From: an uncultured Flavobacteriales bacterium
Lineage (GTDB): Bacteria; Bacteroidota; Bacteroidia; Flavobacteriales_G; Salibacteraceae
Direction: 5' to 3'
NCBI GenBank assembly: GCA_943788145.1
Contig: CALSPD010000021.1
Location: 1 to 64,000, forward strand
Length of the DNA stretch: 64,000 bases
Shown: in pieces, positions 54,770 through 64,000 of the stretch
Layout: the number at the start of each line of letters is the position of its first letter
Numbering within the stretch: the first letter of the stretch is position 1
Notes under the pieces: model-generated
Database searches by the model: none
What the model was told of the DNA's origin: nothing
What the model saw: the letters and a program-made list of their open reading frames with translations, nothing else
Position numbers and translations under genes: made by a program

Positions 54770-55368
54770 ATAGCTCCAACTAGGATCAGCTGGACAATGT
54801 CTTCTATTTCCTTGTCCTCACCATTCGGGTCATAGCTGCTTTTTAGGTCCTGACCAAACATTTTTGAAAATGATTGCCAAAAAAAGGCAGTGATGTTCCC
54901 TCTAAACTCCTGTACAATTTCATAGCTTGTATCACCTGTTTCACGGTCGATTAGTTTTACAAGAATCTTACCTTGGGCAGTACTCATCTTTCGGATTTCT
55001 CCATCAAACTCTTTCTTCAGTTCTTCTTCTATTTCCTTATAGAACTTCTTTTTCGCCCTTTCAGAATCCACTGATGCAAGCTCTGCCTCATATTTTTTCA
55101 ATAATTCACCCGCCAGCTTAGCGTAGGGATACATCTTTTTGACATTGTATTCAAGTCTTCTGAATCTGCGCTTTTCGGCATTTGATCTAAAACTTCGCTC
55201 TTCTACGATATTGACCATGGGCATATATTTCACGAGAAATGTATCACCGTGAAAAACTTCCGCCAACATTACAATTCCACCTTCAGTACCTTGAGCTTGA
55301 GCAGTCCCTATGTTAGTAAAAACACCAACCGCGAAAACAAAAACGATATTCTGAATTGCAATTTTCAT
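54766..55368 (-). CDS. DUF4294 domain-containing exported protein
   Basis: A Bacteroidota-specific protein of about 200 residues. I start at the ATG at 55368, which gives a signal peptide (MKIAIQNIVFVFAVGV) and lies 46 bases after accC; the frame runs open into accC upstream. The DUF4294 body shows RFRRLEYNVKKMYPYAKLA, a charged helix around KKFYKEIEEELKKEFDGEI, and GQDLKSSYDPNGED near the end. Function unknown; linked by transcription to sucC and accC. Confidence 0.82.
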   Translation of the reverse strand: MKIAIQNIVFVFAVGVFTNIGTAQAQGTEGGIVMLAEVFHGDTFLVKYMPMVNIVEERSFRSNAEKRRFRRLEYNVKKMYPYAKLAGELLKKYEAELASVDSERAKKKFYKEIEEELKKEFDGEIRKMSTAQGKILVKLIDRETGDTSYEIVQEFRGNITAFFWQSFSKMFGQDLKSSYDPNGEDKEIEDIVQLILVGAI

Positions 55369-55414
55369 TCGTTTCAAATAGTCAAAGGTCGTACCAAGTC
55401 TATTAATGTTTTCG

Positions 55415-56902
55415 TCAGAGTCTATTTCTAGTAGACTTCCAATTCGATCGTTTGGTTGGCTCTTGAGCAGATGGAGCATCCACTCCACGAATTAAATCCA
55501 ACGCTAAAAAGGCGGAAAGCGCTTCCTCATTTTGTTTGTTCTCTACCTCCAATTCTTCTGGAGAAAAATGATCTTGCACAAAATGTGTATCAAAATTGCC
55601 TGATCGAAATGCGTCATGATTGATGGCAAATTGACAGAACTTCAATGTGGTTTTAACACCTGAAATATCATACTCATCAATCGCTCGTATCATTCTGTCA
55701 ATCGCCTCTTCCCTTGTGTTCGCATAGGCGATTAATTTCGCAATCATTGGGTCATAATAAATCGGAATTTGCATTCCTTCTTCAAAACCATCATCCACTC
55801 GAATTCCAGGCCCTTGTGGTCTAACATAAGTCTTAAGGGTACCTATATCCGGTAAAAAATTATTAGTTGGGTCTTCGGCATATACACGAACCTCTAAGGC
55901 GTGTCCCTTCATTTTAATATCCGACTGACTGAATGCCAAAGGTTGACCGCCCGCGACCAAGATTTGCTGACGAACTAAGTCTATTCCGGTTATCATCTCG
56001 CTAACGGGATGCTCGACCTGCAGCCGTGTATTCATTTCAAGAAAAAAGAAATTGAGTTGGTCATCAAGCAAAAACTCTACTGTGCCAGCCCCAACATAAT
56101 CACAGGCTTTGGAAATACTAACAGCACATTCTCCCATTGCTTCCCGTAGGTCTGGAGTCAACACACTCGAAGGTGCTTCCTCAACCACTTTTTGATGCCT
56201 TCGTTGAATGCTGCATTCGCGTTCAAATAAATGAACCACGTTTCCGTGTTTATCTGCTAATACTTGTATTTCAATATGGCGCGGGGACTTGACATAGCGT
56301 TCTATAAAAACACTTGCATCACCAAATGCAGAGCGAGCCTCATTCATGGCCAGATTGAGTTGCTCATCAATGGACTCAGCATTTTCAACTATACGCATAC
56401 CTTTCCCACCTCCGCCCGCAGAAGCTTTTATTAAAAGTGGGAAACCAATTTCCAATGCAATTGCTTTTGCCTCTTCCAGATCGGCCACAGCACCCTCAGA
56501 ACCGGGAACCAATGGTATGTTATGCCGTTTGGCCGTTTCTTTCGCAGCGAGTTTACTGCCCATGACTTCCATAGCCTCGGCCGATGGACCAATAAGGGTA
56601 ATTCCTTCTGACTCTAGCCTTCGTGCAAAAACTGGGTTTTCGGATAAAAAGCCATACCCAGGATGAATAGCATCAGCTTTAGTGGCTTTCGCGACCTTAA
56701 TAATTTTCTCAAAATCAAGATAAGATGCACTAGAAACTGGCGGTCCAATGCAATATGCTTCATCCGCATATCGAACAAAAAGGGCGTTTCGATCTGCTTC
56801 TGAAAACACCGCAACCGTTTTTATCCCCATTTCCTTGCATGTGCGCATGATACGCAGTGCAATTTCTCCTCTATTTGCTATTAAAACCTTTTTTATCACC
56901 AT
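55415..56902 (-). CDS. accC: Biotin carboxylase subunit (acetyl-/propionyl-CoA carboxylase)
   Basis: Carboxylates biotin using ATP and bicarbonate. Motifs: IANRGEIALRIMRTC, GPSAEAMEVMGSK, LLIKASAGGGGKGMRIV (ATP-grasp), RECSIQRRHQKVVEEAPS, FFFLEMNTRLQVEHPVSEM. At 495 residues it is about 45 longer than E. coli AccC; the extra C-terminal part is charged and of unknown role, and it could signal an acyl-CoA carboxylase alpha chain. No accB or carboxyltransferase is adjacent. It lies 44 bases after sucC and before DUF4294, a compact three-gene unit. Confidence 0.92.
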   Translation of the reverse strand: MVIKKVLIANRGEIALRIMRTCKEMGIKTVAVFSEADRNALFVRYADEAYCIGPPVSSASYLDFEKIIKVAKATKADAIHPGYGFLSENPVFARRLESEGITLIGPSAEAMEVMGSKLAAKETAKRHNIPLVPGSEGAVADLEEAKAIALEIGFPLLIKASAGGGGKGMRIVENAESIDEQLNLAMNEARSAFGDASVFIERYVKSPRHIEIQVLADKHGNVVHLFERECSIQRRHQKVVEEAPSSVLTPDLREAMGECAVSISKACDYVGAGTVEFLLDDQLNFFFLEMNTRLQVEHPVSEMITGIDLVRQQILVAGGQPLAFSQSDIKMKGHALEVRVYAEDPTNNFLPDIGTLKTYVRPQGPGIRVDDGFEEGMQIPIYYDPMIAKLIAYANTREEAIDRMIRAIDEYDISGVKTTLKFCQFAINHDAFRSGNFDTHFVQDHFSPEELEVENKQNEEALSAFLALDLIRGVDAPSAQEPTKRSNWKSTRNRL

Positions 56903-56946
56903 TGAAGCTTATTGTGCCACCGAAAGCATTTTACTCTATTAGATGC

Positions 56947-58158
56947 TTAGGCCAATACCTCTTTGACTCTATCAGCCGCCTCTTGTAGCAAAGTTGCAGA
57001 TTGAACTTTCAATCCAGAGTTATCTATGATTGCTTTCGCTTCGGCTGCATTGGTTCCTTGAAGTCTTACTATAATAGGAACAGGGATTTCGCCAATGTTG
57101 TTGTACGCATCGACCACACCTTGTGCTACTCGATCACATCTAACAATTCCTCCAAAAATATTAATGAGAATTGCCTTCACATTAGGATCTTGAAGAATGA
57201 TTCGAAAGGCATTTTCAACGCGCTCCGCATTGGCTGTACCTCCGACATCCAAGAAATTGGCTGGTTCTCCTCCGCTCAATTTAATCATATCCATGGTAGC
57301 CATTGCTAAACCTGCACCATTCACCATACAACCGACATTCCCATCAAGTTTCACGTAATTTAAGCTAAACTTTGCTGCTTCAACTTCGGTTGGATCTTCC
57401 TCAGATGTGTCGCGCATTTCAGCATAATCTTTATGTCTAAATAGGCTATTCTCATCTAAGGTAACTTTTGAATCAACAGCCATGATCTTATCATCGCTCG
57501 TCTTTAATACAGGGTTGATTTCAAACATTGCCGCATCACATCCTTCGTATGCGTTATATAGTGATCCAATGAATTTCACCATTTCCTTAAATGCTCCTCC
57601 TGACAATCCTAAATTGTAGGCGATTTTTCGAGCCTGAAATGGCATCAAGCCTACCTTTGGATCAATTTCTTCTTTGAAGATTAAATGAGGTGTTTCTTCC
57701 GCAACTTTTTCAATGTCCATTCCACCTTCCGTACTGTACATGATCATGTTTCTGCCAGTACTTCTATTTAGCAAGACGCTCACATAAAACTCTTTCGTTT
57801 CGCTTTCACCAGGATAATAAACATCCTGTGCAATTAAAATTTTATTGACTTGTTTACCCGCTTCTCCAGTTTGAATGGTAACTAGAACATTTCCAAGAAT
57901 GTTTTTAGCGATTCTTTGCACATCATCTAGTGACTTCGCAATGGCAACTCCTCGTTGATCGCTTCCAACGATACTTCCTTTTCCTCTTCCTCCAGCATGG
58001 ATTTGAGCCTTTACTACCCACCATCCTGTGCCAGTACTTGCTTGCAATTCCTTTGCAGCGGCCACAGCTTCTTCAGGAGTTGAGGCAACAAGACCTTCTT
58101 GTATTCTTACGCCAAAGCTTTTTAAAATCGACTTTCCTTGATATTCGTGCAAATTCAT
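56947..58158 (-). CDS. sucC: Succinyl-CoA ligase (ADP-forming) subunit beta
   Basis: TCA-cycle enzyme that interconverts succinyl-CoA and succinate with nucleotide triphosphate. It starts with MNLHEYQGKSILKSFGV and carries the ATP-grasp motif VVKAQIHAGGRGKGSIVGSD. The C-terminal CoA-ligase part has GGEPANFLDVGGTANAE and INIFGGIVRCDRVAQGVV. Length 403 is typical. The alpha subunit sucD is not in the window. A good promoter is seen upstream. Confidence 0.96.
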   Translation of the reverse strand: MNLHEYQGKSILKSFGVRIQEGLVASTPEEAVAAAKELQASTGTGWWVVKAQIHAGGRGKGSIVGSDQRGVAIAKSLDDVQRIAKNILGNVLVTIQTGEAGKQVNKILIAQDVYYPGESETKEFYVSVLLNRSTGRNMIMYSTEGGMDIEKVAEETPHLIFKEEIDPKVGLMPFQARKIAYNLGLSGGAFKEMVKFIGSLYNAYEGCDAAMFEINPVLKTSDDKIMAVDSKVTLDENSLFRHKDYAEMRDTSEEDPTEVEAAKFSLNYVKLDGNVGCMVNGAGLAMATMDMIKLSGGEPANFLDVGGTANAERVENAFRIILQDPNVKAILINIFGGIVRCDRVAQGVVDAYNNIGEIPVPIIVRLQGTNAAEAKAIIDNSGLKVQSATLLQEAADRVKEVLA

Positions 58159-58187
58159 AATCTTCTATTCTGCGTTTGTTATGGTTT

Positions 58188-58217
58188 CAAATGTAGGACT
58201 TCATGTATAGGAAGCAA
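58188..58217 (-). promoter_or_regulatory. Consensus-type promoter of sucC
   Basis: On the minus strand, TTG (58217-58215), 19 bases, then TACATTTG (58195-58188): a near-perfect Bacteroidota -33/-7 pair. It ends 30 bases before the sucC ATG. Confidence 0.6.
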
Positions 58218-58227
58218 CCGAGCCAAA

Positions 58228-59037
58228 TTAGGGCAACATTGCTTTAAATTCATCATAAGTTGCTGGAGCGTAATAGGTCGTGTTGCAGCCAAGCTCTGCG
58301 GCCTTGGCTTGAATGTCTATTACTCTATTCTCTGGATTGGGATGCGTACTTAAAAACTCAGGAACTCCAGATGTTAAGCCTGCGGAATCCAATTTTTGAA
58401 AAAAGATGGAAGCTCCATCGCATCGATATGGCGTTTCGGCTAAATATGTAACTGAATACTCATCGGCTTCTGACTCATCGTTTCGGCTAAACTTTAATGC
58501 AGCCCCTGTGCCAGCTATATTGGCTAAAACCGCTTCAACCGCTCCTTGTTGTTCGCCAAGGGCAGCCGATAACAGCCATTGAACGCCATAATTTTCAATC
58601 ATTTGTTTGACCGAATGTCTTCTGTCTGCATGGGCTATTTCATGGCCCATGACCCCCATTAAGTCATCTTCTTTCTCAAGGAAATTAATCAGTCCAGTGT
58701 AGAAATACATTTTACCTCCTGGGGCAGCAAATGCATTCAGTACGTCTGCATCGATAATATGGACTTTATAGTTGAATTCATCAGCATACTCTAACTCTCC
58801 AGTGGCGATTAGCTTGTCGCACATTCCTTGAAGATATGCTATCGCTGGTCCGTGTTCGGCCTCACTAAGCAATGGATACTCCTCCGGATTCGCCAAAATT
58901 TCCTCGTGAAGTTGGTTTCCAAGACTTATGTCGTCACTTGGAGCAAAAACCAAATCAATCGGCTTAAACCCTCCATCGCTACAGCTATTTAATAGGAAAA
59001 AGCAAAACAACAATAGAAATGAAGTGGTGTTTTTCAT
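58228..59037 (-). CDS. M48 family metalloprotease, lipoprotein
   Basis: A membrane-anchored periplasmic peptidase of about 269 residues. I start at the ATG at 59037, which gives a lipoprotein signal (SFLLLFCFFLLNSC). The zinc motif is MGHEIAHADRRHS (HExxH), with the third ligand in NDESEADEYSVTYL. The C terminus has FLSTHPNPENRV, typical of the BepA/YfgC-like group that handles outer-membrane proteins. It lies 69 bases upstream of sucC. Confidence 0.9.
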   Translation of the reverse strand: MKNTTSFLLLFCFFLLNSCSDGGFKPIDLVFAPSDDISLGNQLHEEILANPEEYPLLSEAEHGPAIAYLQGMCDKLIATGELEYADEFNYKVHIIDADVLNAFAAPGGKMYFYTGLINFLEKEDDLMGVMGHEIAHADRRHSVKQMIENYGVQWLLSAALGEQQGAVEAVLANIAGTGAALKFSRNDESEADEYSVTYLAETPYRCDGASIFFQKLDSAGLTSGVPEFLSTHPNPENRVIDIQAKAAELGCNTTYYAPATYDEFKAMLP

Positions 59038-59154
59038 GGAATTCAATAATTCGATTGGCGCGAAGATGCAAACTATGGATTGAACTTCCATTTAATTGGC
59101 GAGGATTTTATCCAGATTAATATCCAATCGTATCAATTTAATTTGCACGATCAT

Positions 59155-61222
59155 ATGAATTGGAAAAACTGGACATACTGTGCATTATTAACCATTGGTC
59201 ATTTTGTCTACACCATTGTTTTCCCGAGCATCATAAACGGAGAGCGGTTTTTTAGCTTGTCCAGCAGATGGATTGAGCCTAGCTATATTCACGCGTTTTT
59301 TTTAAGTAGATTAAAATTCGGTGAATTTGCCCGAAGACCTGTCACCACCTTCCTTATCCAGCTCTTCGAAGCCTTGAATTATCCTTGGAATCCTCCTTCT
59401 TAATTGTGCTGTATTCGGGCCTGTTTCTAGCCGTGATTTTACTCTTCAGACTTTCGCTAGCTTTTACTAATGTGAAAGGGCGCGATGGTCGGTCTTAATT
59501 TTCCTAACCTCCTTTTGGGTGATCAACGCTTTCTTCACTGAAATTTATGCTTATGACGAGCCTTGGCAATACGTCTTCCTTTTGCAGCATTCGATCGAAT
59601 TCGGCTTAAAAAATGGTTTCAATTTAGTTTTTGGTTTTATGTGCACTTATTACGAGGGAATCAAGCCTTTTACTTCTACCAGGAATTGTCCTTTTCCTAT
59701 TAATTGAAGAACCATTATTTAATAAATCAAACCTTATTCGACTATTTAAAGTCCTATGGACCCTGCCAGTTTTACGGGTTTTTCCTGTGGTTTATTGTTC
59801 AAGGAAAAGAACTGGAAGAAAAATCGTCTTCCTACATGCGAGATGAGCGATTTAAACATCTATTCTACTCTTTCGAAACCATTGATATTGGGATAGTCAC
59901 CCTCACCTCATTTCTCGCTGCAATGCTAATCCAGTGCTAATGATTGTAATAAACCGAAAGAACATTCGTGGCGATATTAAACCTTGGATTTATGCCTTTG
60001 TCCTCAATTTTGGGATCAACACTTTCATTACCTTTTTCTTTACCATGGGTCGAGAAACTAGAATTTTCGCGCAAACCGGTTCTAATGATAAGTCCATTCT
60101 TGGGCATTTTTATGCTAGCGTTTTGGAAAGAGAATAAGAATTCGCTGATGATAGCATCACCTACAATTAAAGGACTGTCAATCTGGGGTGCCGATCTGAT
60201 ATTCATTGCTTGTTTGAGCTTCGCCATTAGTCTGTTTTCCTATGAAATCTATTGGCCAACAGAAACCAAATTTTTTAACGGATTTCAACATTGGATATTC
60301 CTAGCCTTGTGTGCTTCTGCGATTTTCTTTTACATGTATTTCAAATCAACCAATAAAGAAAACAAGGAACCTACACGGATGCAAAAACTTTCAAGTTTGG
60401 CTTTTATCCTTCCTGTTCTCTTCTTCTTCGGAAATCAGCATGGCTATCGCGGTTACAATGAGTTTCAGCCGATTATAGACCAAGCGAATGTAATGGTAGA
60501 TCAGGGTGAAGCGCCCTATTTAATGCTTTCATCGCGGTCGCCCAATGTCGCAGAGAATTATTTCAGTGCGCAAGGAGTTGATGCCTTAGCTGGAGATTTT
60601 AATTTTCAACTTCCTGTAAAACAATTTCTATATCGCAAGCGAGAATTGCAGGGAAGAAAAATTCTCTATGTGGAACACTTTAAAACCCGCAAATTTCCCA
60701 TTTAGGTATATGCTTTCGCGCTTGGGAAAGGCGGAGGAAAGTGCAATTTCGGATTTTTTGGCTATTACCGTAGATACGGAATTACCGGTTGAGTTAGAGG
60801 CCTTAGCTTATAAGCTAGATGATTCCAAGTTTACTCCTAAAACTCAAGCTGTTGTTGGTCAAAAATGGTTTTCCATTAATGGCGAATATAGCCCAGCGTT
60901 TAAGATGAAACTTTCTGACCTCGACTGTAGATCATTGCGATCGTTCGTCACAAAAGTTGACTTTGCGTGCGAACCTTCAGCAGAGGCTGCGTTGGTCGTA
61001 ACTATTGATATTCCAAATCAAGAATCACTTTGGTTTCACGAATACTTATCCGTTTTCTGGATTGACGAAACCAATGCCGAAAACGTGGCTTATATGGGAA
61101 GAAAACTTGACGAAATAACAGATACCAACGCGTTGATTTCCTTTTATATCTGGAATCCAAAACATGATTCGGTTCAGATTCGAAACGCAGAAATTGTATT
61201 TAATTCAAAATGGATGGAATAA
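59155..61222 (+). pseudogene. Polytopic membrane protein (GT-C glycosyltransferase-like), multiply frameshifted
   Basis: Joined across frames this is a protein of about 688 residues. The ATG at 59155 starts MNWKNWTYCALLTIGHFVYT. The first ~430 residues contain many hydrophobic segments (SFLIVLYSGLFLAVILLF, VLIFLTSFWVINAFF, ITRESSLLLLPGIVLFLL, LIFIACLSFAISLFSY). The last ~185 residues are soluble and intact. RESSLLLLP is reminiscent of GT-C (ArnT/PMT-like) membrane enzymes, but I cannot name a family. Frame breaks occur near 59390 (a G missing), 59480, 59640, 59780, 59935, 60075 and 60690. Repeated indels with full-length coding content suggest consensus errors. Confidence 0.65.
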
Positions 61223-61226
61223 AAAA

Positions 61227-61252
61227 AGCCACCCAAGGGGGTAGCTTTTTTT
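61227..61252. terminator. Rho-independent terminator after the polytopic gene
   Basis: AGCCACCC pairs with GGGTAGCT with one C-A mismatch and a 4-base loop, followed by seven T and preceded by seven A. It can serve both the plus-strand gene and the minus-strand gene at 61273. Confidence 0.7.
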
Positions 61253-61272
61253 GTTTTATCGAATTCTTCCAG

Positions 61273-61728
61273 TTACTTCAGTCCAAAACGCTCCAATCGC
61301 CCCGTTAAAATAGGAAGCAAAAAGATTTGTAATAGACTCGAATCAGAATGAAAAACTCGGTTGTATAAATCTCCGACTTCTTTTGTAAAACGCTTTGTAA
61401 AGATTGGTCCAATTAAAGGAAGAATCTCCATCGCTTCAGTAACCTTTGCTTGGGCGTAAGCCTCTTTTTCCTTTTGTGTCCCTACCAATTCCGCACTAAA
61501 TCGGTTGAAATCATTTTCAAAGTGATCTTCCAAGTGCTTATAGATTGGTTTGAAATAATCCTCGGTGGAAAATGTCCTAATGTGGGTCTGCTTTATGGCC
61601 TCAGCTTTTTCATGTTCATTGATCACCCCATCCACGTGAACGGCAGCTAAAATTGTAGTCCAAACAATAGCATCGCCCAATTTCTTTAGTTCTTCTTCCG
61701 TGTATTCGTATGCTTCTTCCATCTTCAT
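61273..61728 (-). CDS. TerB-like helical protein
   Basis: A soluble, acidic, all-helical protein of 151 residues. The segment TTILAAVHVDGVINEHEKAE resembles the VDG-hallmarked TerB-like helices, though the family match is weak. No catalytic residues are visible. It stands alone on the minus strand, between the polytopic gene's terminator and msrA. A TerB-like domain also forms the N terminus of the transporter at 47840. Confidence 0.5.
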   Translation of the reverse strand: MKMEEAYEYTEEELKKLGDAIVWTTILAAVHVDGVINEHEKAEAIKQTHIRTFSTEDYFKPIYKHLEDHFENDFNRFSAELVGTQKEKEAYAQAKVTEAMEILPLIGPIFTKRFTKEVGDLYNRVFHSDSSLLQIFLLPILTGRLERFGLK

Positions 61729-61818
61729 TTGTTTTCGTTACAAAGGTGCTATTTTAACTTTATAGAAAATTCAAATCTCAACTCAATATTAAAACAGCAA
61801 AACTGAATTATTCAGATT

Positions 61819-62490
61819 TTAGTTACCAGCATCGGACTTCAGCTTGTCAGAAAATGCCTTTCTGAATTTTTCCACTTTGGGCTGAATGACGAATGTACAA
61901 TAGGGTTGATCCGCGTTTTGATTAAAATAATCTTGGTGATATTTCTCCGCTTCGCTATAGTTAGAAAAGGGTTCAATCGTGGTCACAACCGGATCTGGAT
62001 AGGCCCTTTCTTCGTTCAACCGGTTTTTATAAAACTCAGCCTTTTGACGCTGCGCGTCATCATGATAAAACACCGATGATCGATACTGAGTCCCTACGTC
62101 ATTGCCCTGCCGGTTCGAGGTGGTTGGGTCATGTGTTTGCCAAAAAACTTCTAAAAGCTCGTCAAACGAAATGATATTCGGATCAAATACAATTTGAGCC
62201 ACCTCAGCACAACCCGTTCGACCCGTGCAAACTTCTTTATACGTAGGATTCTTAACTGCTCCACCTGCATATCCGGACGTAACGCTAATCACTCCTTTTA
62301 GTTCTTGAAAAACTGCTTCAACACACCAAAAACAACCAGCCCCAAAGGTGGCTGTGTCCAAACTTGAAGATTCATTCATTTCTAAATCCATCATTTTTAA
62401 TTGTTCTGAATCTGTTTTTGATACTTGACAAGCGTTAATTGTAAAAACAAAAAGAGAAACAAAAACCGAAATTCCAAGACTACGTTTCAT
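61819..62490 (-). CDS. msrA: Peptide-methionine (S)-S-oxide reductase, lipoprotein
   Basis: Repairs oxidised methionine in envelope proteins. The signal MKRSLGISVFVSLFVFTINAC ends in a lipobox cysteine. The catalytic motif is FGAGCFWCVEAVFQ, followed by VTSGYAGG and GTQYRSSVFYH. The 223-residue length includes ~40 residues of leader and linker. A lipid anchor would place it in the periplasm. It may share a transcript with the YCII gene 38 bases upstream. Confidence 0.94.
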   Translation of the reverse strand: MKRSLGISVFVSLFVFTINACQVSKTDSEQLKMMDLEMNESSSLDTATFGAGCFWCVEAVFQELKGVISVTSGYAGGAVKNPTYKEVCTGRTGCAEVAQIVFDPNIISFDELLEVFWQTHDPTTSNRQGNDVGTQYRSSVFYHDDAQRQKAEFYKNRLNEERAYPDPVVTTIEPFSNYSEAEKYHQDYFNQNADQPYCTFVIQPKVEKFRKAFSDKLKSDAGN

Positions 62491-62528
62491 AAGGCAAAAA
62501 CGTACAAGACGAGTATTTTGTTTAAAGC

Positions 62529-62867
62529 TTACTCTCCTCGCTCATTTATCAGCGCACGCACCTCCACTTTGCCAGCAAATTCAAATATCGGGCAATCTGA
62601 AGCGAGTTCGGTGGCTTTATCTAAATCTTCACATTCAATAATTAAATATCCTCCAACTCCATCTCCACTTCCGAAATCACCTTCTTGCATACCATCTTCG
62701 GTGACCATCATTCCAATATCTGTCATCGGTAATCCATCGATCAAAGCTCCTTCTTCTTCTAGCACATCCATCCATTCATCCCAAGCTTCTTCGTGCGCTA
62801 TTAGTTGATCTTCGGTGGCATCTTCGGTTGGCTGACCGCCTCTAAATAGGTATATAAATTCTTGCAT
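62529..62867 (-). CDS. YCII-related domain protein
   Basis: A 112-residue protein of the dimeric alpha/beta-barrel type: start MQEFIYLFRGGQPT, then HEEAWDEWMDVLEEEGALID, and GGYLIIECEDLDKATELASD, the YCII/DGPF pattern. Members are mostly of unknown function and some are fused to sigma factors. It lies upstream of msrA on the same strand. Confidence 0.82.
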   Translation of the reverse strand: MQEFIYLFRGGQPTEDATEDQLIAHEEAWDEWMDVLEEEGALIDGLPMTDIGMMVTEDGMQEGDFGSGDGVGGYLIIECEDLDKATELASDCPIFEFAGKVEVRALINERGE

Positions 62868-62997
62868 GATTCAATTTTTTGCAAAGCTAAAGGACCATAC
62901 GCTGCAAATTCGCATTCATCTATATTTAAATTCTTGCAAACTTTTAGTTATTGTTCCTGTGTGCTAAGCTTTAATATTGAGATTTAATTTCGATTTC

Positions 62998-64000
62998 ATG
63001 ATTCGAGCTCTTCTCTTCACCCTTCTCACTTTCAGCGCTTTTCTTACTGTTTTTGGACAAAACATCATTTCTGGCCCCATGCCCGGCTATAAAACAATGA
63101 CAGAAGTTGCGATTTGGCTTCAGTCGGACCGTTCTGGCAGCGTGAGCATAAGTTATTGGGAGCAAGGATCTCCAGATTCTAAGTTCAAGTCAGATGTTTA
63201 TCCTCTCCATAAAAAGGATGCTTTTACAGCAGAGTTGACCATTAGTAATCTAAGTCCTGGAACCACTTATGACTATCAAGTTTTTATAAATGATGTTCAG
63301 GTGCTGAAAGGCATTCCGCTATCATTTAGCACCCAAGTCTTATGGCAATTCCGAACCGACCCACCAACCTTTAAAGTGGCCATAGGGAGCTGCACATATG
63401 TGAATGAAGAAGAAATCGATAGACCTGGGAAAATTTATGGCGGTGGTTATGAAATCTACGAAAGCATCGCCAATGCTAAGCCTGATATGATGCTTTGGCT
63501 CGGAGACAACACCTACTTAAGGGAAGTGGACTGGAACTCAAGAAGCGGCTACCTGCATCGATACACGCATACAAGAGCTTTGCCCGAAATGCAAACACTA
63601 TTGCGCACTACACACCATTATGCTATTTGGGATGACCATGAATTTGGACCAAACGATGCAAACGGGAGTTGGTTACATAAAGATTGGGCCCTAGAAGCAT
63701 TTGATTTATTCTGGGCTAACCCAACAACAGGCACACCGGATTTAGTGGGGATAACATCGGCTTTCGAATATAATGACATTGACTTTGTGCTACTCGACAA
63801 TCGATACCACAGAAGTTCGGATAACCTCGTGAATCGTGAAACTCAAATACTCGGTAAGGATCAGATTGAATGGCTAATCGAAATTTTAAAATATAGCAGA
63901 GCACCTTTTAAAATGGTTGCAGTTGGTGGACAGTTTCTTAATGATGCTGCCGTATATGAAACGCACGCGGTTTATGGCTCGGAACGTCAATACCTGATAG
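62998..64000 (+). CDS. PhoD-like alkaline phosphatase, cut by window end
   Basis: A secreted metallophosphatase; 334 residues are present and the frame is open at the end of the window. It starts with a signal peptide (IRALLFTLLTFSAFLTVFGQ), then a fibronectin-like domain (LSPGTTYDYQVFIND), and the PhoD metallophosphatase core: VAIGSCTYVNEE, MLWLGDNTYLREVDW, YAIWDDHEFGPNDANGSW, and FVLLDNRYHR. The family hydrolyses phosphate mono- and diesters. The C-terminal end lies outside the window. Confidence 0.9.
   Translation, partial: MIRALLFTLLTFSAFLTVFGQNIISGPMPGYKTMTEVAIWLQSDRSGSVSISYWEQGSPDSKFKSDVYPLHKKDAFTAELTISNLSPGTTYDYQVFINDVQVLKGIPLSFSTQVLWQFRTDPPTFKVAIGSCTYVNEEEIDRPGKIYGGGYEIYESIANAKPDMMLWLGDNTYLREVDWNSRSGYLHRYTHTRALPEMQTLLRTTHHYAIWDDHEFGPNDANGSWLHKDWALEAFDLFWANPTTGTPDLVGITSAFEYNDIDFVLLDNRYHRSSDNLVNRETQILGKDQIEWLIEILKYSRAPFKMVAVGGQFLNDAAVYETHAVYGSERQYLI

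Overview
The window is a stretch of a Bacteroidota chromosome, most likely an aquatic member of the Flavobacteriales. Signs of this are the gliding genes gldF and gldG beside dnaN, a surface protein ending in a gliding-motility/type IX secretion C-terminal domain, a DUF4294 protein, the short flavobacterial type of arginine decarboxylase, and several promoters of the Bacteroidota form TAnnTTTG. Coding density is high; no gene-free stretch exceeds 300 bases, and I saw no tRNA, rRNA, insertion sequence or CRISPR array.

Layout. 0.1-10.6 kb: bifunctional FtcD, a membrane-anchored patatin-like lipase, an exonuclease/GIY-YIG nuclease, a secreted subtilase, and a MoxR ATPase / von Willebrand A pair. 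10.6-18.3 kb: an RRM protein, lysC-lysA, gldF-gldG-DUF4340 and dnaN. 18.3-28.4 kb: rhomboid, purC, phoH, a four-gene run (SAM hydrolase, monooxygenase-like, HEAT repeat, hemerythrin), a CtlX-type hydrolase, two tandem Cys-motif membrane proteins and a class III aminotransferase. 28.3-38.5 kb: a compact 13-gene minus-strand operon. 38.5-44.1 kb: a giant repeat adhesin, a pirin and a Tat-signal protein, all frameshifted as assembled. 44.1-47.6 kb: an arginine-to-putrescine operon (speA, a 44-residue ORF, speB, DUF2237) and a membrane protein. 47.8-64 kb: a TerB-ABCG transporter, hpf, fabI, recN, an acyltransferase, sucC-accC-DUF4294, an M48 lipoprotein, a frameshifted polytopic protein, a TerB-like protein, msrA, a YCII protein, and the start of a PhoD-type phosphatase cut by the window end.

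The most interesting unit is the 28.3-38.5 kb operon. It joins a type III polyketide synthase, a methyltransferase, a FAD oxidoreductase and a UbiA prenyltransferase with a YceI polyisoprenoid-binding protein, a DoxX membrane protein, an Omp85-type barrel, an ATP-grasp enzyme, and two paralogous exported proteins. I infer that it makes, carries and perhaps places in the envelope a prenylated aromatic polyketide (a quinol or resorcinol lipid). The product is unknown.

A second theme is sequence quality. Many single-base indels, mostly in homopolymers, break otherwise well conserved genes (RRM protein, lysC, gldG, adhesin, pirin, Tat protein, polytopic protein). They cluster at 40.8-43.7 kb and 59.4-60.7 kb, which looks more like local consensus error than gene decay.
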